Positions 1-5,283 are shown, counted from the first letter of the stretch. The stretch: 5,690 nucleotides of DNA from Desulfoplanes sp. (GCA_028708105.1 JAQVZR010000143.1:1-5690); one strand, 5' to 3'. Notes: generated by a model from the sequence alone, not told the origin. A program made the numbers and translations.

Positions 1-554
1 TCGCCGCACCTCGGTTCTTCTTCGGCGTGCGAAGAGGACAGGGCACGGGGTTCAAGATCGTCCGTAATGGTCAGGTAGCAGCATCGCGAGTAGAGGTGAT
101 CGAAAAGCAGGATTTTTCCGGGCAGGGCATACAGGGATTCGCCGTGCTCCGGGGGAAGCTGGGGGGCCAGAGCCGGTTCGAAAATGCCGCCCATGGTGTA
201 CGCGAAATAGCCGCATATTCCCCGGGTCATGGGAGGGAGTTCGCCCAGATCTTTTGGAGGAATGATGTTCAGTTCACGGGTCAGGGCCCGGATGCCTGCA
301 AGAAAAGGCATGCCGTGCATTGCGCTCAGCCCCGTCAGGCGGGGGTCACGCATTGTCACCTCCAGCTTGCCTTCTCTGCAGGCCAGGGTCATGCGGAAAT
401 CCCAGCCGATGAGACTGTATCGGCCCAGGCGTCCGTCCACTTCCGTACTTTCCAGGAGAATACCCGGATTGGTTCCCACCATGCGCATGTACAGGGATAC
501 CGGTGTCTGGGTATCGGCCTGCATCCATGTGCCGTGTTGTATGAGGTCTATCAT
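1..554 (-). CDS. trpE: Anthranilate synthase component I (TrpE), N-terminal part, cut by window edge
   Basis: TrpE converts chorismate to anthranilate, the first committed step of tryptophan synthesis, using ammonia supplied by the TrpG subunit in the cytoplasm. The 184 visible codons cover the Anth_synt_I N-terminal domain. Residues 33-36 are LLES, the motif whose Glu-Ser contribute to feedback tryptophan binding in this family. It is followed by GRLGRYSLIGW at 41-51. A GYFAY segment lies at 115-119 and LPGKILLFDH at 144-153. The catalytic chorismate-binding C-terminal half lies beyond position 1. ATG at 554 is preceded by GGAG with 6 bases between, a good ribosome binding site. PabB or another chorismate-using enzyme shares the fold, but the leader with tandem Trp codons directly upstream supports TrpE. 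The downstream trp genes are not visible. Confidence 0.93.
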   Translation of the reverse strand, partial: MIDLIQHGTWMQADTQTPVSLYMRMVGTNPGILLESTEVDGRLGRYSLIGWDFRMTLACREGKLEVTMRDPRLTGLSAMHGMPFLAGIRALTRELNIIPPKDLGELPPMTRGICGYFAYTMGGIFEPALAPQLPPEHGESLYALPGKILLFDHLYSRCCYLTITDDLEPRALSSSHAEEEPRCG

Positions 555-595
555 GGTTGCTCCGTTTTTTTGCTTTGGGTTGAAAAATGAAAATC

Positions 596-635
596 AAATA
601 AAAACGCCGGATTCTCTGAAGGAGAACCCGGCGTT
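596..635 (-). terminator. Attenuator 2: intrinsic terminator just upstream of trpE
   Basis: On the minus strand the arms 635-622 and 616-603 (AACGCCGG plus GTTCTC, against GAGAAT plus CCGGCGTT) form a 14-bp stem with one G-U pair and a 5-base loop. The next transcribed bases are TTTTT including the stem end, then ATTT. It lies 34 bases after the stop codon of the second Trp-rich leader ORF and about 50 bases before the trpE start, which is the classical place for a trp attenuator. Confidence 0.9.
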
Positions 636-689
636 ATGCGTTGGTGTGCTGGCGTATTTTGGCGTATTTCACATGACAGCAGGCTCTCC
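621..689 (-). promoter_or_regulatory. Attenuator 2 antiterminator pairing
   Basis: Minus-strand bases 689-680 (GGAGAGCCTG) can pair over 10 consecutive positions with 630-621 (CGGGTTCTCC), with two G-U pairs. The second segment is the 5' arm of the terminator, so the two folds exclude each other. The first segment starts 18 bases after the last Trp codon, free when a ribosome stalls there, and ends close to the leader stop codon, where a terminating ribosome would mask it. This is what the trp attenuation mechanism needs. I did not find a convincing segment-1:segment-2 hairpin. Confidence 0.8.
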
Positions 690-806
690 CCGAAAAAAGA
701 ATTCCGGCCACCACCACAGCAGACGTACGTTTGCGCATACGACATTGCCCGTCACTACTGGAGACGGAGTACTATCTTGGATGTGTGTTATGGCAAATGT
801 GGTCAT
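669..806 (-). CDS. trpL: Second trp leader peptide ORF (WWW, then FFF)
   Basis: The frame is open from ATG at 806 to TGA at 671-669 and encodes 45 aa, long for a trp leader peptide. Residues 31-33 are three consecutive Trp (TGG TGG TGG, 716-708), followed by PE and three consecutive Phe (701-693). The stop codon sits just before the antiterminator/terminator structures, so the frame is placed as an attenuation leader. The start is uncertain. ATG at 806 has no Shine-Dalgarno sequence upstream (bases before it are CGTCCCC), and a GTG at 755-753 has none either. A CATAAT box 7 bases upstream of the ATG might give a leaderless transcript, but no good -35 accompanies it. The Trp frame itself is firm; the start is not. 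Confidence 0.72.
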   Translation of the reverse strand: MTTFAITHIQDSTPSPVVTGNVVCANVRLLWWWPEFFFRGEPAVM

Positions 807-845
807 GGGGACGATTATGTGCTGTTGAGATGGTTGGTGCTGGGT

Positions 846-883
846 AATAAAAAAGGGCCGCTGGATATCTCCGGCGGCCCTTT
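846..883 (-). terminator. Attenuator 1: intrinsic terminator after first trp leader peptide
   Basis: On the minus strand AAAGGGCCGC (883-874) pairs perfectly with GCGGCCCTTT (861-852), followed by TTTTTT ATT. It lies about 40 bases after the stop of the first Trp-rich leader peptide and before the second one. The competing antiterminator is UCUCCUGUG (933-925, overlapping the leader stop codon) with CGCCGGAGA (876-868), 8 of 9 positions paired. The segment is exposed when a ribosome stalls on the Trp codons at 959-951 and covered when it reaches the stop codon. Confidence 0.85.
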
Positions 884-923
884 ATGCGTTTATTTGAAAT
901 GACAACGCGATATAATCTTCAGC

Positions 924-1007
924 TCACAGGAGAGAATAGGATACACCACGCCACCACCAGAGGCTGGGAATTGAGTGCAAAGAAATAGGGGTGGTTGTGG
1001 TAAGCAT
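924..1007 (-). CDS. trpL: First trp operon leader peptide (27 aa, WWW)
   Basis: This short ORF runs from ATG at 1007 to TGA at 926-924. It starts MLTTTTPISL and has SLWWWRG at residues 15-21, with TGG TGG TGG at 959-951. Three tandem Trp codons followed within ten codons by a stop, and then by an intrinsic terminator with a competing fold, are the hallmarks of a trp attenuation leader peptide. Its role is to stall ribosomes when charged tRNA-Trp is scarce so that transcription continues toward trpE. An AAAGGA sequence lies upstream with a spacing of about 11 bases, slightly long. A TTGACA promoter lies about 50-80 bases upstream. It is too short for most gene callers. It is not similar to the second leader peptide outside the Trp run. 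Confidence 0.88.
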   Translation of the reverse strand: MLTTTTPISLHSIPSLWWWRGVSYSLL

Positions 1008-1057
1008 GTTCGTCTGTGTCCTTTGATTGATGATGACTGATGACGCGTTGAAAATTT

Positions 1058-1086
1058 CGTCTAGGTGAATGTGCATGGGTTGTCAA
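1058..1086 (-). promoter_or_regulatory. Promoter of the trp leader/trpE transcript
   Basis: A perfect TTGACA -35 box (1086-1081) is separated by 17 bases from TAGACG (1063-1058), a weak 3-of-6 match to the -10 consensus. The start of transcription would be near 1050, about 45 bases before the first leader peptide. Two direct AGATATGT repeats (plus strand, 1098-1105 and 1121-1128, 23 bases apart) lie just upstream of the -35. I see no clear TrpR operator. Confidence 0.6.
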
Positions 1087-1170
1087 GGCTGGTGCGCAGA
1101 TATGTCTGAAATGTGGACCGAGATATGTTTGGGAACGGATTTGAATGTATTCCAGGAAAAACCCAGAAAT

Positions 1171-1563
1171 TTATAATGTTTTTGTATCGTTGTATTTTTT
1201 AATGTCATCATGGACCATTTTCAGGCATAGTGCCACGACAGCCGCATCATCAATCTGGCCGATACCCGGGATGAAATCGGGAATCAGGTCGATGGGATTC
1301 AAGACGTAGAGCAGGGTGAAGGCAATGGCGGCGATGCTTTTGATGGGGATATCCCGGTAAGCCCCTGTGTAATAATCCCGGACCATGGCCAGGAGCAGGC
1401 GGATATCGTTGAGAAATTTTTGCAGTGGTCCTTCTTTGGAGGCCATTTTCTGGATTTTTTCAGCCTCGTCTATGACCTTGGAAAAATCTTTGTCCTTGAG
1501 TTCTTCGGCCTTGGAAAAGATGAAGTCCTTGTTGATGTTTCCAAAAATTGATTTGATGTCCAT
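1171..1563 (-). CDS. DUF1232 (YkvA-like) small membrane-associated protein
   Basis: This is a 130-aa protein starting MDIKSIFGN. The first 60 residues are a charged, probably helical region rich in Lys, Glu and Asp. The C-terminal half holds the DUF1232 signature: IPIKSIAAIAF followed by LYVLNPIDLIPDFIPGIG and then QIDDAAVVALCL. The hydrophobic stretch before NPIDLIPD suggests a membrane segment or hairpin. The family's biochemical function is unknown. ATG at 1563 is preferred. The frame can be extended to a TTG at 1626, but that codon lies only a few bases after the predicted transcription start and would add 21 residues of non-family sequence. AAGG upstream of ATG 1563 is a distant ribosome site (about 13 bases). 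No terminator is visible between this gene and the trp promoter downstream. Confidence 0.85.
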   Translation of the reverse strand: MDIKSIFGNINKDFIFSKAEELKDKDFSKVIDEAEKIQKMASKEGPLQKFLNDIRLLLAMVRDYYTGAYRDIPIKSIAAIAFTLLYVLNPIDLIPDFIPGIGQIDDAAVVALCLKMVHDDIKKYNDTKTL

Positions 1564-1600
1564 ACGACACGTACTACCTTCAAAAAGGCTGATGAATGAA

Positions 1601-1624
1601 GGCCGGCAGATCCTTCTGGCCGGC
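1601..1624 (-). promoter_or_regulatory. Hairpin in the 5' leader of the DUF1232 gene
   Basis: On the minus strand GCCGGCCAG (1624-1616) pairs with CTGCCGGC (1609-1602) with one bulged C and a 6-base loop. It falls between the predicted transcription start (near 1630) and ATG 1563. No T-tract follows on either strand, so it is not an ordinary terminator. It may stabilise the mRNA, but that is not shown. Confidence 0.35.
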
Positions 1625-1636
1625 AACTAGGCCCGA

Positions 1637-1665
1637 TCTATACGTTTGGCTCCTTTGTGCGTCAA
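1637..1665 (-). promoter_or_regulatory. Promoter of the DUF1232 gene
   Basis: TTGACG (1665-1660), a 17-base spacer and TATAGA (1642-1637) match the sigma70 consensus at 5 of 6 and 4 of 6 positions. It points toward the DUF1232 gene and predicts an RNA start near 1630, giving a 5' leader of about 67 bases. Confidence 0.6.
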
Positions 1666-1695
1666 TAAAGGATTTTCAACCTGTCCCTTAATCCC

Positions 1696-1764
1696 CCTGC
1701 GGCGCCGTTTTGGGGCAGGGAGGTGGCATCTGGTGACGCTTGTCATTACTCCCCGGAAACCTAA
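1696..1764 (+). repeat. 69-bp duplicated intergenic element, copy 1
   Basis: It begins CCTGCGGCGCCG and ends CCCCGGAAACCTAA. It matches the copy at 1896-1964 at about 61 of 69 positions without gaps, and the two copies start exactly 200 bases apart. Each contains the palindrome CGGCGCCG, with CCTGC and GCAGG able to pair around it. Each is followed directly by CCTAAMA heptamers. No ORF fits it. The strand is arbitrary. Confidence 0.8.
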
Positions 1765-1860
1765 CACCTAAAACCTAACACCTAACACCTAAAACCTAAA
1801 ACCTAACACCTAAAACCTAAAACCTAACACCTAAAACCAAAAACCTAAAACCTAAAACCA
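1760..1860 (+). repeat. Tandem heptamer array 1 (CCTAAAA / CCTAACA)
   Basis: Fourteen exact 7-base units run from 1760 to 1857, mostly CCTAAAA and CCTAACA with one CCAAAAA, then a partial CCA. It lies in the spacer between the divergent DUF1232 and ugd genes. The form resembles the short tandemly repeated repetitive (STRR) heptamers described in some cyanobacteria. No coding potential is seen. Confidence 0.9.
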
Positions 1861-1895
1861 TTTTCCTCCGCAACGTAAACTGGAGGGCGTCCGCT

Positions 1896-1964
1896 CCTGC
1901 GGCGCCGCTTTGGGGCAGGGACGTGGCATCCGGGCACAATTGTCATTGCTCCCCGGAAACCTAA
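1896..1964 (+). repeat. 69-bp duplicated intergenic element, copy 2
   Basis: This is the second copy of the element at 1696-1764, about 88% identical. Most differences cluster in the ten bases 1931-1940. It is followed by only about two CCTAAMA units before the unrelated sequence 1974-2063, in which I see no gene. Confidence 0.8.
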
Positions 1965-2068
1965 AACCTAATGATATCCGGGAGAAGGTGAGTTGCTTTT
2001 ATCGGCTGTATAGCTTATTTAATACGATCAAAGTTAAGGATATTGCACCATTCCCCGGCCTTGGTAAA

Positions 2069-2174
2069 AGAAAAAAAAGAAAGGGAGACGGGAGACGGGA
2101 GAAAAACCTAAAACCTAACACCTAAAACCAAAAACCTAAAACCAAAAACCTAAAACCAAAAACCAAAAACCGTC
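2069..2174 (+). repeat. Compound heptamer repeat upstream of ugd (GGGAGAC array, AAA, CCTAAAA array)
   Basis: After an A-rich purine stretch ending AAAGAAA there are three units of GGGAGAC/GGGAGAA (2083-2103), then AAA, then nine units of CCTAAAA, CCTAACA or CCAAAAA (2107-2169), then CCGTCC. All units are 7 bases. The same order of parts, with the same junction and the same CCGTC end, occurs downstream of ugd. From 2175 to the ugd ribosome site there is no gene; the sequence holds CGCGGTTTTCGCG-like motifs (2233-2248). Confidence 0.85.
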
Positions 2175-2307
2175 CTTAAAACCGTTTCTCACCGCGGAAC
2201 ACACGGGAAAAAGGCAGCTTTTTTAAACCCCTTTCGCGGTTTTCGCGTGTCTAGCGGACCCAATGCTTTTCATCCAAACGTAATTATAGAACAAAGGATA
2301 CAAAATT

Positions 2308-3474
2308 ATGAAGATAACCGTTGCAGGTGCCGGATATGTGGGGCTGTCCAATGCCGTGTTACTGGCCCAGCATAATGAAGTGATTGCCCTTGATATCATT
2401 AAAGAAAAAGTTGACATGATCAATGCCGGGAAGTCTCCCATCATTGATGCGGAGATTGAGGAATATCTGGCTACGAAAGAGTTGAACCTGACGGCCACTA
2501 CCGATGCCTACGAGGCCTTCAGGGAGGCCGACTATGTCATCATTTCGACCCCCACCAACTATGATGTGGAGAAGAACTATTTCAACACCCGCACGGTGGA
2601 GGCGGTCATCGCCAATGTGCTGTCCATCAATCCCGACGCCATCATGATCGTGAAATCCACCGTGCCTGTGGGCTATGTGGAAAAAGTGAAGGCCATGTTC
2701 GAGACAGAGAATATTGTCTTTTCCCCGGAATTTCTGCGGGAGGGCAAGGCTCTCTATGATAACCTCTACCCCTCGCGCATTGTCGTGGGTGAGGAATCCG
2801 ACCGGGCCCGGAAGTTTGCGGATCTGCTGGTTGAAGGGGCCATCAAAAAAGACATCAATGTCCTTTTCACCAACTCCACCGAAGCTGAGGCCATCAAGCT
2901 TTTTGCTAACACCTATCTGGCCATGCGCGTGGCCTATTTCAACGAACTGGACGCCTACGCCGAGGTGCGCGGCCTGGACAGCAGGCATATTATCGACGGC
3001 GTCTGCCTGGACCCCCGCATAGGCACCCATTACAACAATCCCTCTTTTGGCTACGGCGGCTACTGCCTCCCCAAAGACACCAAACAGCTCCTGGCCAACT
3101 ATGCCGATGTCCCCCAGAACATCATGACGGCCATCGTGGACGCCAACAGAACCCGTAAAGATCATATCGCCGACATGATCTTAAAACGTCATCCCAACAT
3201 CGTGGGTGTCTACAGGTTAACGATGAAGATGGATTCCGATAACTTCAGGCAGTCGTCCATCCAGGGAGTCATGAAACGCATCAAGGCCAAAGGTATTGAG
3301 GTCGTGGTCTTTGAACCCGCCTTGAAGGATGATGAGTTCTATAATTCCCGGGTGATCAGGGATCTGGACGAGTTCAAAAAGATCAGCGACGTCATCGTCG
3401 CCAACCGCATGGCCGATGATATTATGGATGTGAAAGATAAGGTGTATACGAGGGATCTGTTCAGCAGGGATTAG
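2308..3474 (+). CDS. ugd: UDP-glucose 6-dehydrogenase, E. coli Ugd type
   Basis: The enzyme oxidises UDP-glucose to UDP-glucuronate with two NAD+, supplying an acidic sugar for capsule, exopolysaccharide or LPS. The 388-aa length equals that of E. coli Ugd and the sequence can be followed along it end to end. The N-terminal NAD-binding Rossmann motif is GAGYVG at 7-12. STVPVG lies at 117-122 and FSPEFLREG at 138-146. [12 protein letters not shown] at 194-205 carries the conserved Lys197. [12 protein letters not shown] at 247-258 has the catalytic Cys253 and Asp257. The C-terminal UDP-binding domain includes [15 protein letters not shown] at 303-317. All key residues are present, so the gene looks intact. 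ATG at 2308 has AAAGGA 9 bases upstream. No partner gene is cotranscribed in view, and repeats lie on both sides. Confidence 0.97.
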   Translation: MKITVAGAGYVGLSNAVLLAQHNEVIALDIIKEKVDMINAGKSPIIDAEIEEYLATKELNLTATTDAYEAFREADYVIISTPTNYDVEKNYFNTRTVEAVIANVLSINPDAIMIVKSTVPVGYVEKVKAMFETENIVFSPEFLREGKALYDNLYPSRIVVGEESDRARKFADLLVEGAIKKDINVLFTNSTEAEAIKLFANTYLAMRVAYFNELDAYAEVRGLDSRHIIDGVCLDPRIGTHYNNPSFGYGGYCLPKDTKQLLANYADVPQNIMTAIVDANRTRKDHIADMILKRHPNIVGVYRLTMKMDSDNFRQSSIQGVMKRIKAKGIEVVVFEPALKDDEFYNSRVIRDLDEFKKISDVIVANRMADDIMDVKDKVYTRDLFSRD

Positions 3475-3524
3475 GATGGGAGATCGCTTAAGAGTTTAAT
3501 AAAAAAAGAAAAAGAAAAGAAAAA

Positions 3525-3540
3525 GGCGGACCCGCGAAAC
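3525..3540 (+). repeat. GGCGGACCCGCGAAAC block, shared with the 5186 terminator
   Basis: This 16-base block matches 5186-5201 at 15 positions. Here the following sequence is ACACGCTAAAA instead of a complementary arm, so it does not form the strong hairpin seen at 5182. The core GCGGACCC also occurs at 2254-2261, upstream of ugd. The preceding stretch 3497-3524 is A/G-rich with nothing recognisable, and I see no clear terminator for ugd. Confidence 0.5.
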
Positions 3541-3545
3541 ACGCT

Positions 3546-3703
3546 AAAAAAGAAAGGGAGGCGGGAGAAGGGAGAAGGGAGAAGGGAGAAGGAGAAAGGA
3601 GAAAGGAGAAAGGGAGAAGGGAGAAAAACCTAAAACGTAAAACCTAAAACGTAAAACCTAAAACGTAAAACCTAAAACGTAAAACGTAAAACCTAAAACC
3701 GTC
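3546..3703 (+). repeat. Compound heptamer repeat downstream of ugd (GGGAGAA array, AAA, CCTAAAA/CGTAAAA array)
   Basis: Ten 7-base units of GGGAGAA, GGAGAAA or GGGAGGC fill 3556-3625, followed by AAA. Ten units of CCTAAAA and CGTAAAA, largely alternating, fill 3629-3698, then CCGTC. The A/G lead-in, the junction GGGAGAAAAACCTAAAAC and the CCGTC end match the compound repeat at 2069-2174. Bases 3563-3628 are 66 consecutive purines. No coding potential is seen. Confidence 0.9.
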
Positions 3704-3735
3704 TTTCACCTTTTTCATCTCTTTCTCCACCTATC

Positions 3736-3785
3736 TTGACATACATCCTCGCCCTGACTACTCGTTCAGTACTTGAACATACATC
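3736..3785 (+). promoter_or_regulatory. Candidate promoter/operator region upstream of the TviB-type gene
   Basis: TTGACA at 3736-3741 is followed after 17 bases by TACTCG, a poor -10. An inverted repeat GTTCA-N5-TGAAC lies at 3764-3778, overlapping and just downstream of that box. ACATACATC occurs at 3739-3747 and again at 3777-3785, both after TTGA. Another TTGACA is at 3809-3814 without a good -10 box. The elements suggest regulated initiation but none is certain. Confidence 0.3.
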
Positions 3786-3854
3786 TGTCTGAAGTTTTGG
3801 ATGGTACCTTGACAAAAAAATGTATCAACATCTTTTTACCCTATAGAGAATGCT

Positions 3855-5168
3855 ATGCGTACCTTTTCAGAAATAAAAAATAAAAATGTTCCTGTGGCCA
3901 TTGTCGGCCTGGGCTATGTTGGTCTTCCTTTGGCTGTGGCTTTTGCTGAGCATTTCGATGTTATTGGCTTTGATATCAATAAAGAACGCGTTGCTGAGCT
4001 TGCAACGGGTGTGGACCGGACGCTGGAAGTGGACAATGCCCGGCTGCAATCCGTTTCCATGGAGCTCACATCCGATCCTGGGGCCATCAAACGGGCCGGC
4101 GTGATTGTTGTTGCCGTGCCTACGCCCATCGACAAGAACCGCCGTCCTGATCTGAGCCCGGTCATCGGAGCATCCACCCTGGTGGGACAGCATTTGTCTA
4201 AGGATGCCATTGTGGTCTATGAATCGACGGTCTATCCCGGGGTGACTGAGGAGATCTGCGGTCCCATCCTGGAAAAGGAATCGGGCCTTGCTTGCGGGAA
4301 GGATTTTTTCCTGGGCTATTCCCCGGAACGCATCAATCCCGGCGACAAGGTGCACACCCTGCAGACCATCACCAAGATTGTTTCCGGCCAGAATCCGGAA
4401 GTGACCTCCCTTCTTGCAGCATTCTACGGCACCGTGGTACAGGCCGGCATCCATCAGGCCTCCACCATCAAGGTGGCCGAGTCGGCCAAAGTGATCGAGA
4501 ACACCCAGCGGGATCTGAATATCGCCCTTATGAACGAGCTCTCCCATATCTTTGCCATGATGGGCATTGATACCCTGGAAGTGCTGGAGGCCGCAGGCAC
4601 CAAGTGGAATTTTCTCCCTTTCCGTCCCGGTCTTGTGGGCGGGCACTGCATCGGCGTTGACCCCTATTATCTGACCTTCAAAGCCGAGGAACTGGGCTTT
4701 CATCCCCAGGTCATCCTTTCCGGACGCAGGATCAACGATTCCATGGGGCAGTACGTAGCCCAGACCATGGTCAAAAAGATGATCCATCAAGGCTGTGCCA
4801 TCAAAGGCGCGCGTATCGGTATCCTGGGCCTGACCTTTAAAGAAAACTGCCCGGATCTGCGTAATACAAGGGTCACGGACATTATTGCCGAACTGGGCGA
4901 TTTCGGCTGTGAGGTCCTGGTGCATGACGCCTACGCCGACAAGGCTGATGCGAACAAATATTATGGTATCAACCTCACGTCCCTGGACGAATTCAAAAAC
5001 CTGGACGGATTGATCATCGCCGTGGCCCATGATGCGTATAAAAAGATACGCATGGAACAATTTACAGCCATGTTTGTGGCCCCGGAAAAAGCGGTCATTG
5101 GGGATATCAAAGGAATCCTTGACCGGGATATGGTGCAGGCGTCAACGGCAAAGGTCTGGCGGTTGTAA
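3855..5168 (+). CDS. tviB: UDP-N-acetylhexosamine 6-dehydrogenase, TviB/WbpO family
   Basis: This NAD-dependent dehydrogenase oxidises UDP-GlcNAc or UDP-GalNAc at C6 to the uronic acid, a precursor of acidic capsule or O-antigen sugars. It has 437 aa, slightly longer than typical 420-430-aa members. GLGYVGLP at 18-25 is the Rossmann NAD motif. PTPID lies at 89-93, ESTVYPGVTEE at 123-133 and YSPERINPGD at 155-164. AESAKVIENTQRDLNIALMN at 208-227 holds conserved Lys212. KWNFLPFRPGLVGGHCIGVD at 250-269 has the catalytic Cys265 and is typical of TviB/WbpO/CapL rather than of WecC or glucose enzymes. GLTFKENCPDLRNTR at 325-339 marks the UDP-binding domain. ATG 3855 has only a weak GAGA ribosome site. 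It is not similar to the upstream ugd beyond the superfamily motifs. The exact substrate, GlcNAc or GalNAc, cannot be decided from sequence alone. Confidence 0.94.
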   Translation: MRTFSEIKNKNVPVAIVGLGYVGLPLAVAFAEHFDVIGFDINKERVAELATGVDRTLEVDNARLQSVSMELTSDPGAIKRAGVIVVAVPTPIDKNRRPDLSPVIGASTLVGQHLSKDAIVVYESTVYPGVTEEICGPILEKESGLACGKDFFLGYSPERINPGDKVHTLQTITKIVSGQNPEVTSLLAAFYGTVVQAGIHQASTIKVAESAKVIENTQRDLNIALMNELSHIFAMMGIDTLEVLEAAGTKWNFLPFRPGLVGGHCIGVDPYYLTFKAEELGFHPQVILSGRRINDSMGQYVAQTMVKKMIHQGCAIKGARIGILGLTFKENCPDLRNTRVTDIIAELGDFGCEVLVHDAYADKADANKYYGINLTSLDEFKNLDGLIIAVAHDAYKKIRMEQFTAMFVAPEKAVIGDIKGILDRDMVQASTAKVWRL

Positions 5169-5181
5169 AAGTATATCAAGA

Positions 5182-5214
5182 AAAGGGCGGGCCCGCGAAA
5201 CGGGTCTGCCCTTT
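5182..5214 (+). terminator. Terminator hairpin after the TviB-type gene
   Basis: AAAGGGCGGGCCCG (5182-5195) pairs with CGGGTCTGCCCTTT (5201-5214) over 14 positions, two of them G-U in RNA, closing a CGAAA loop. It begins 13 bases after the stop codon. The T-run is short (TTT then AGCG), so termination may be moderate. The AAAGGGC arm gives A/T symmetry that could also serve transcription from the right. Confidence 0.75.
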
Positions 5215-5221
5215 AGCGTAT

Positions 5222-5243
5222 CCATACCCATACCCATACCCAT
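5222..5243 (+). repeat. Small tandem hexamer repeat (CCATAC)
   Basis: Three perfect CCATAC units followed by CCAT. Directly downstream, TGAAGGGCA occurs twice with four bases between. No function is evident. Confidence 0.7.
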
Positions 5244-5283
5244 GAAGGGCACACGTGAAGGGCAGACCTGTTTAGTTGGCACA

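Noticed and set aside
551..745. 64-codon minus-strand ORF through attenuator 2
   Set aside because: It reads the three TGG codons out of frame, runs through the terminator stem and overlaps the trpE start.
27..828. Long plus-strand ORFs opposite trpE and its leader
   Set aside because: They are complements of a clear trpE N-terminus and attenuator region, with no recognisable motifs.
1058..1086. TrpR operator at the trp promoter
   Set aside because: Only a lone CTAG is present; the paired CTAG dyad of known TrpR operators is not seen.
1171..1626. Longer DUF1232 protein from TTG 1626
   Set aside because: The extra 21 residues cross a hairpin and begin only a few bases after the predicted RNA start; ATG 1563 fits better.
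1910..2125. 71-codon ORF in the repeat spacer
   Set aside because: It starts inside the 69-bp element and ends in heptamer repeats; the composition is low complexity and there is no ribosome site.
2359..3165. Large minus-strand ORF inside ugd
   Set aside because: It is a shadow of the intact ugd frame; its product is Gly/His/Val-rich with no family features. The same holds for 3867-5060 inside the TviB-type gene.
1760..3698. CRISPR array or telomere reading of the CCTAAAA repeats
   Set aside because: Units are contiguous 7-mers with no spacers, so they are not CRISPR. They lie inside a gene-bearing region beside bacterial genes, so they are not a chromosome end.
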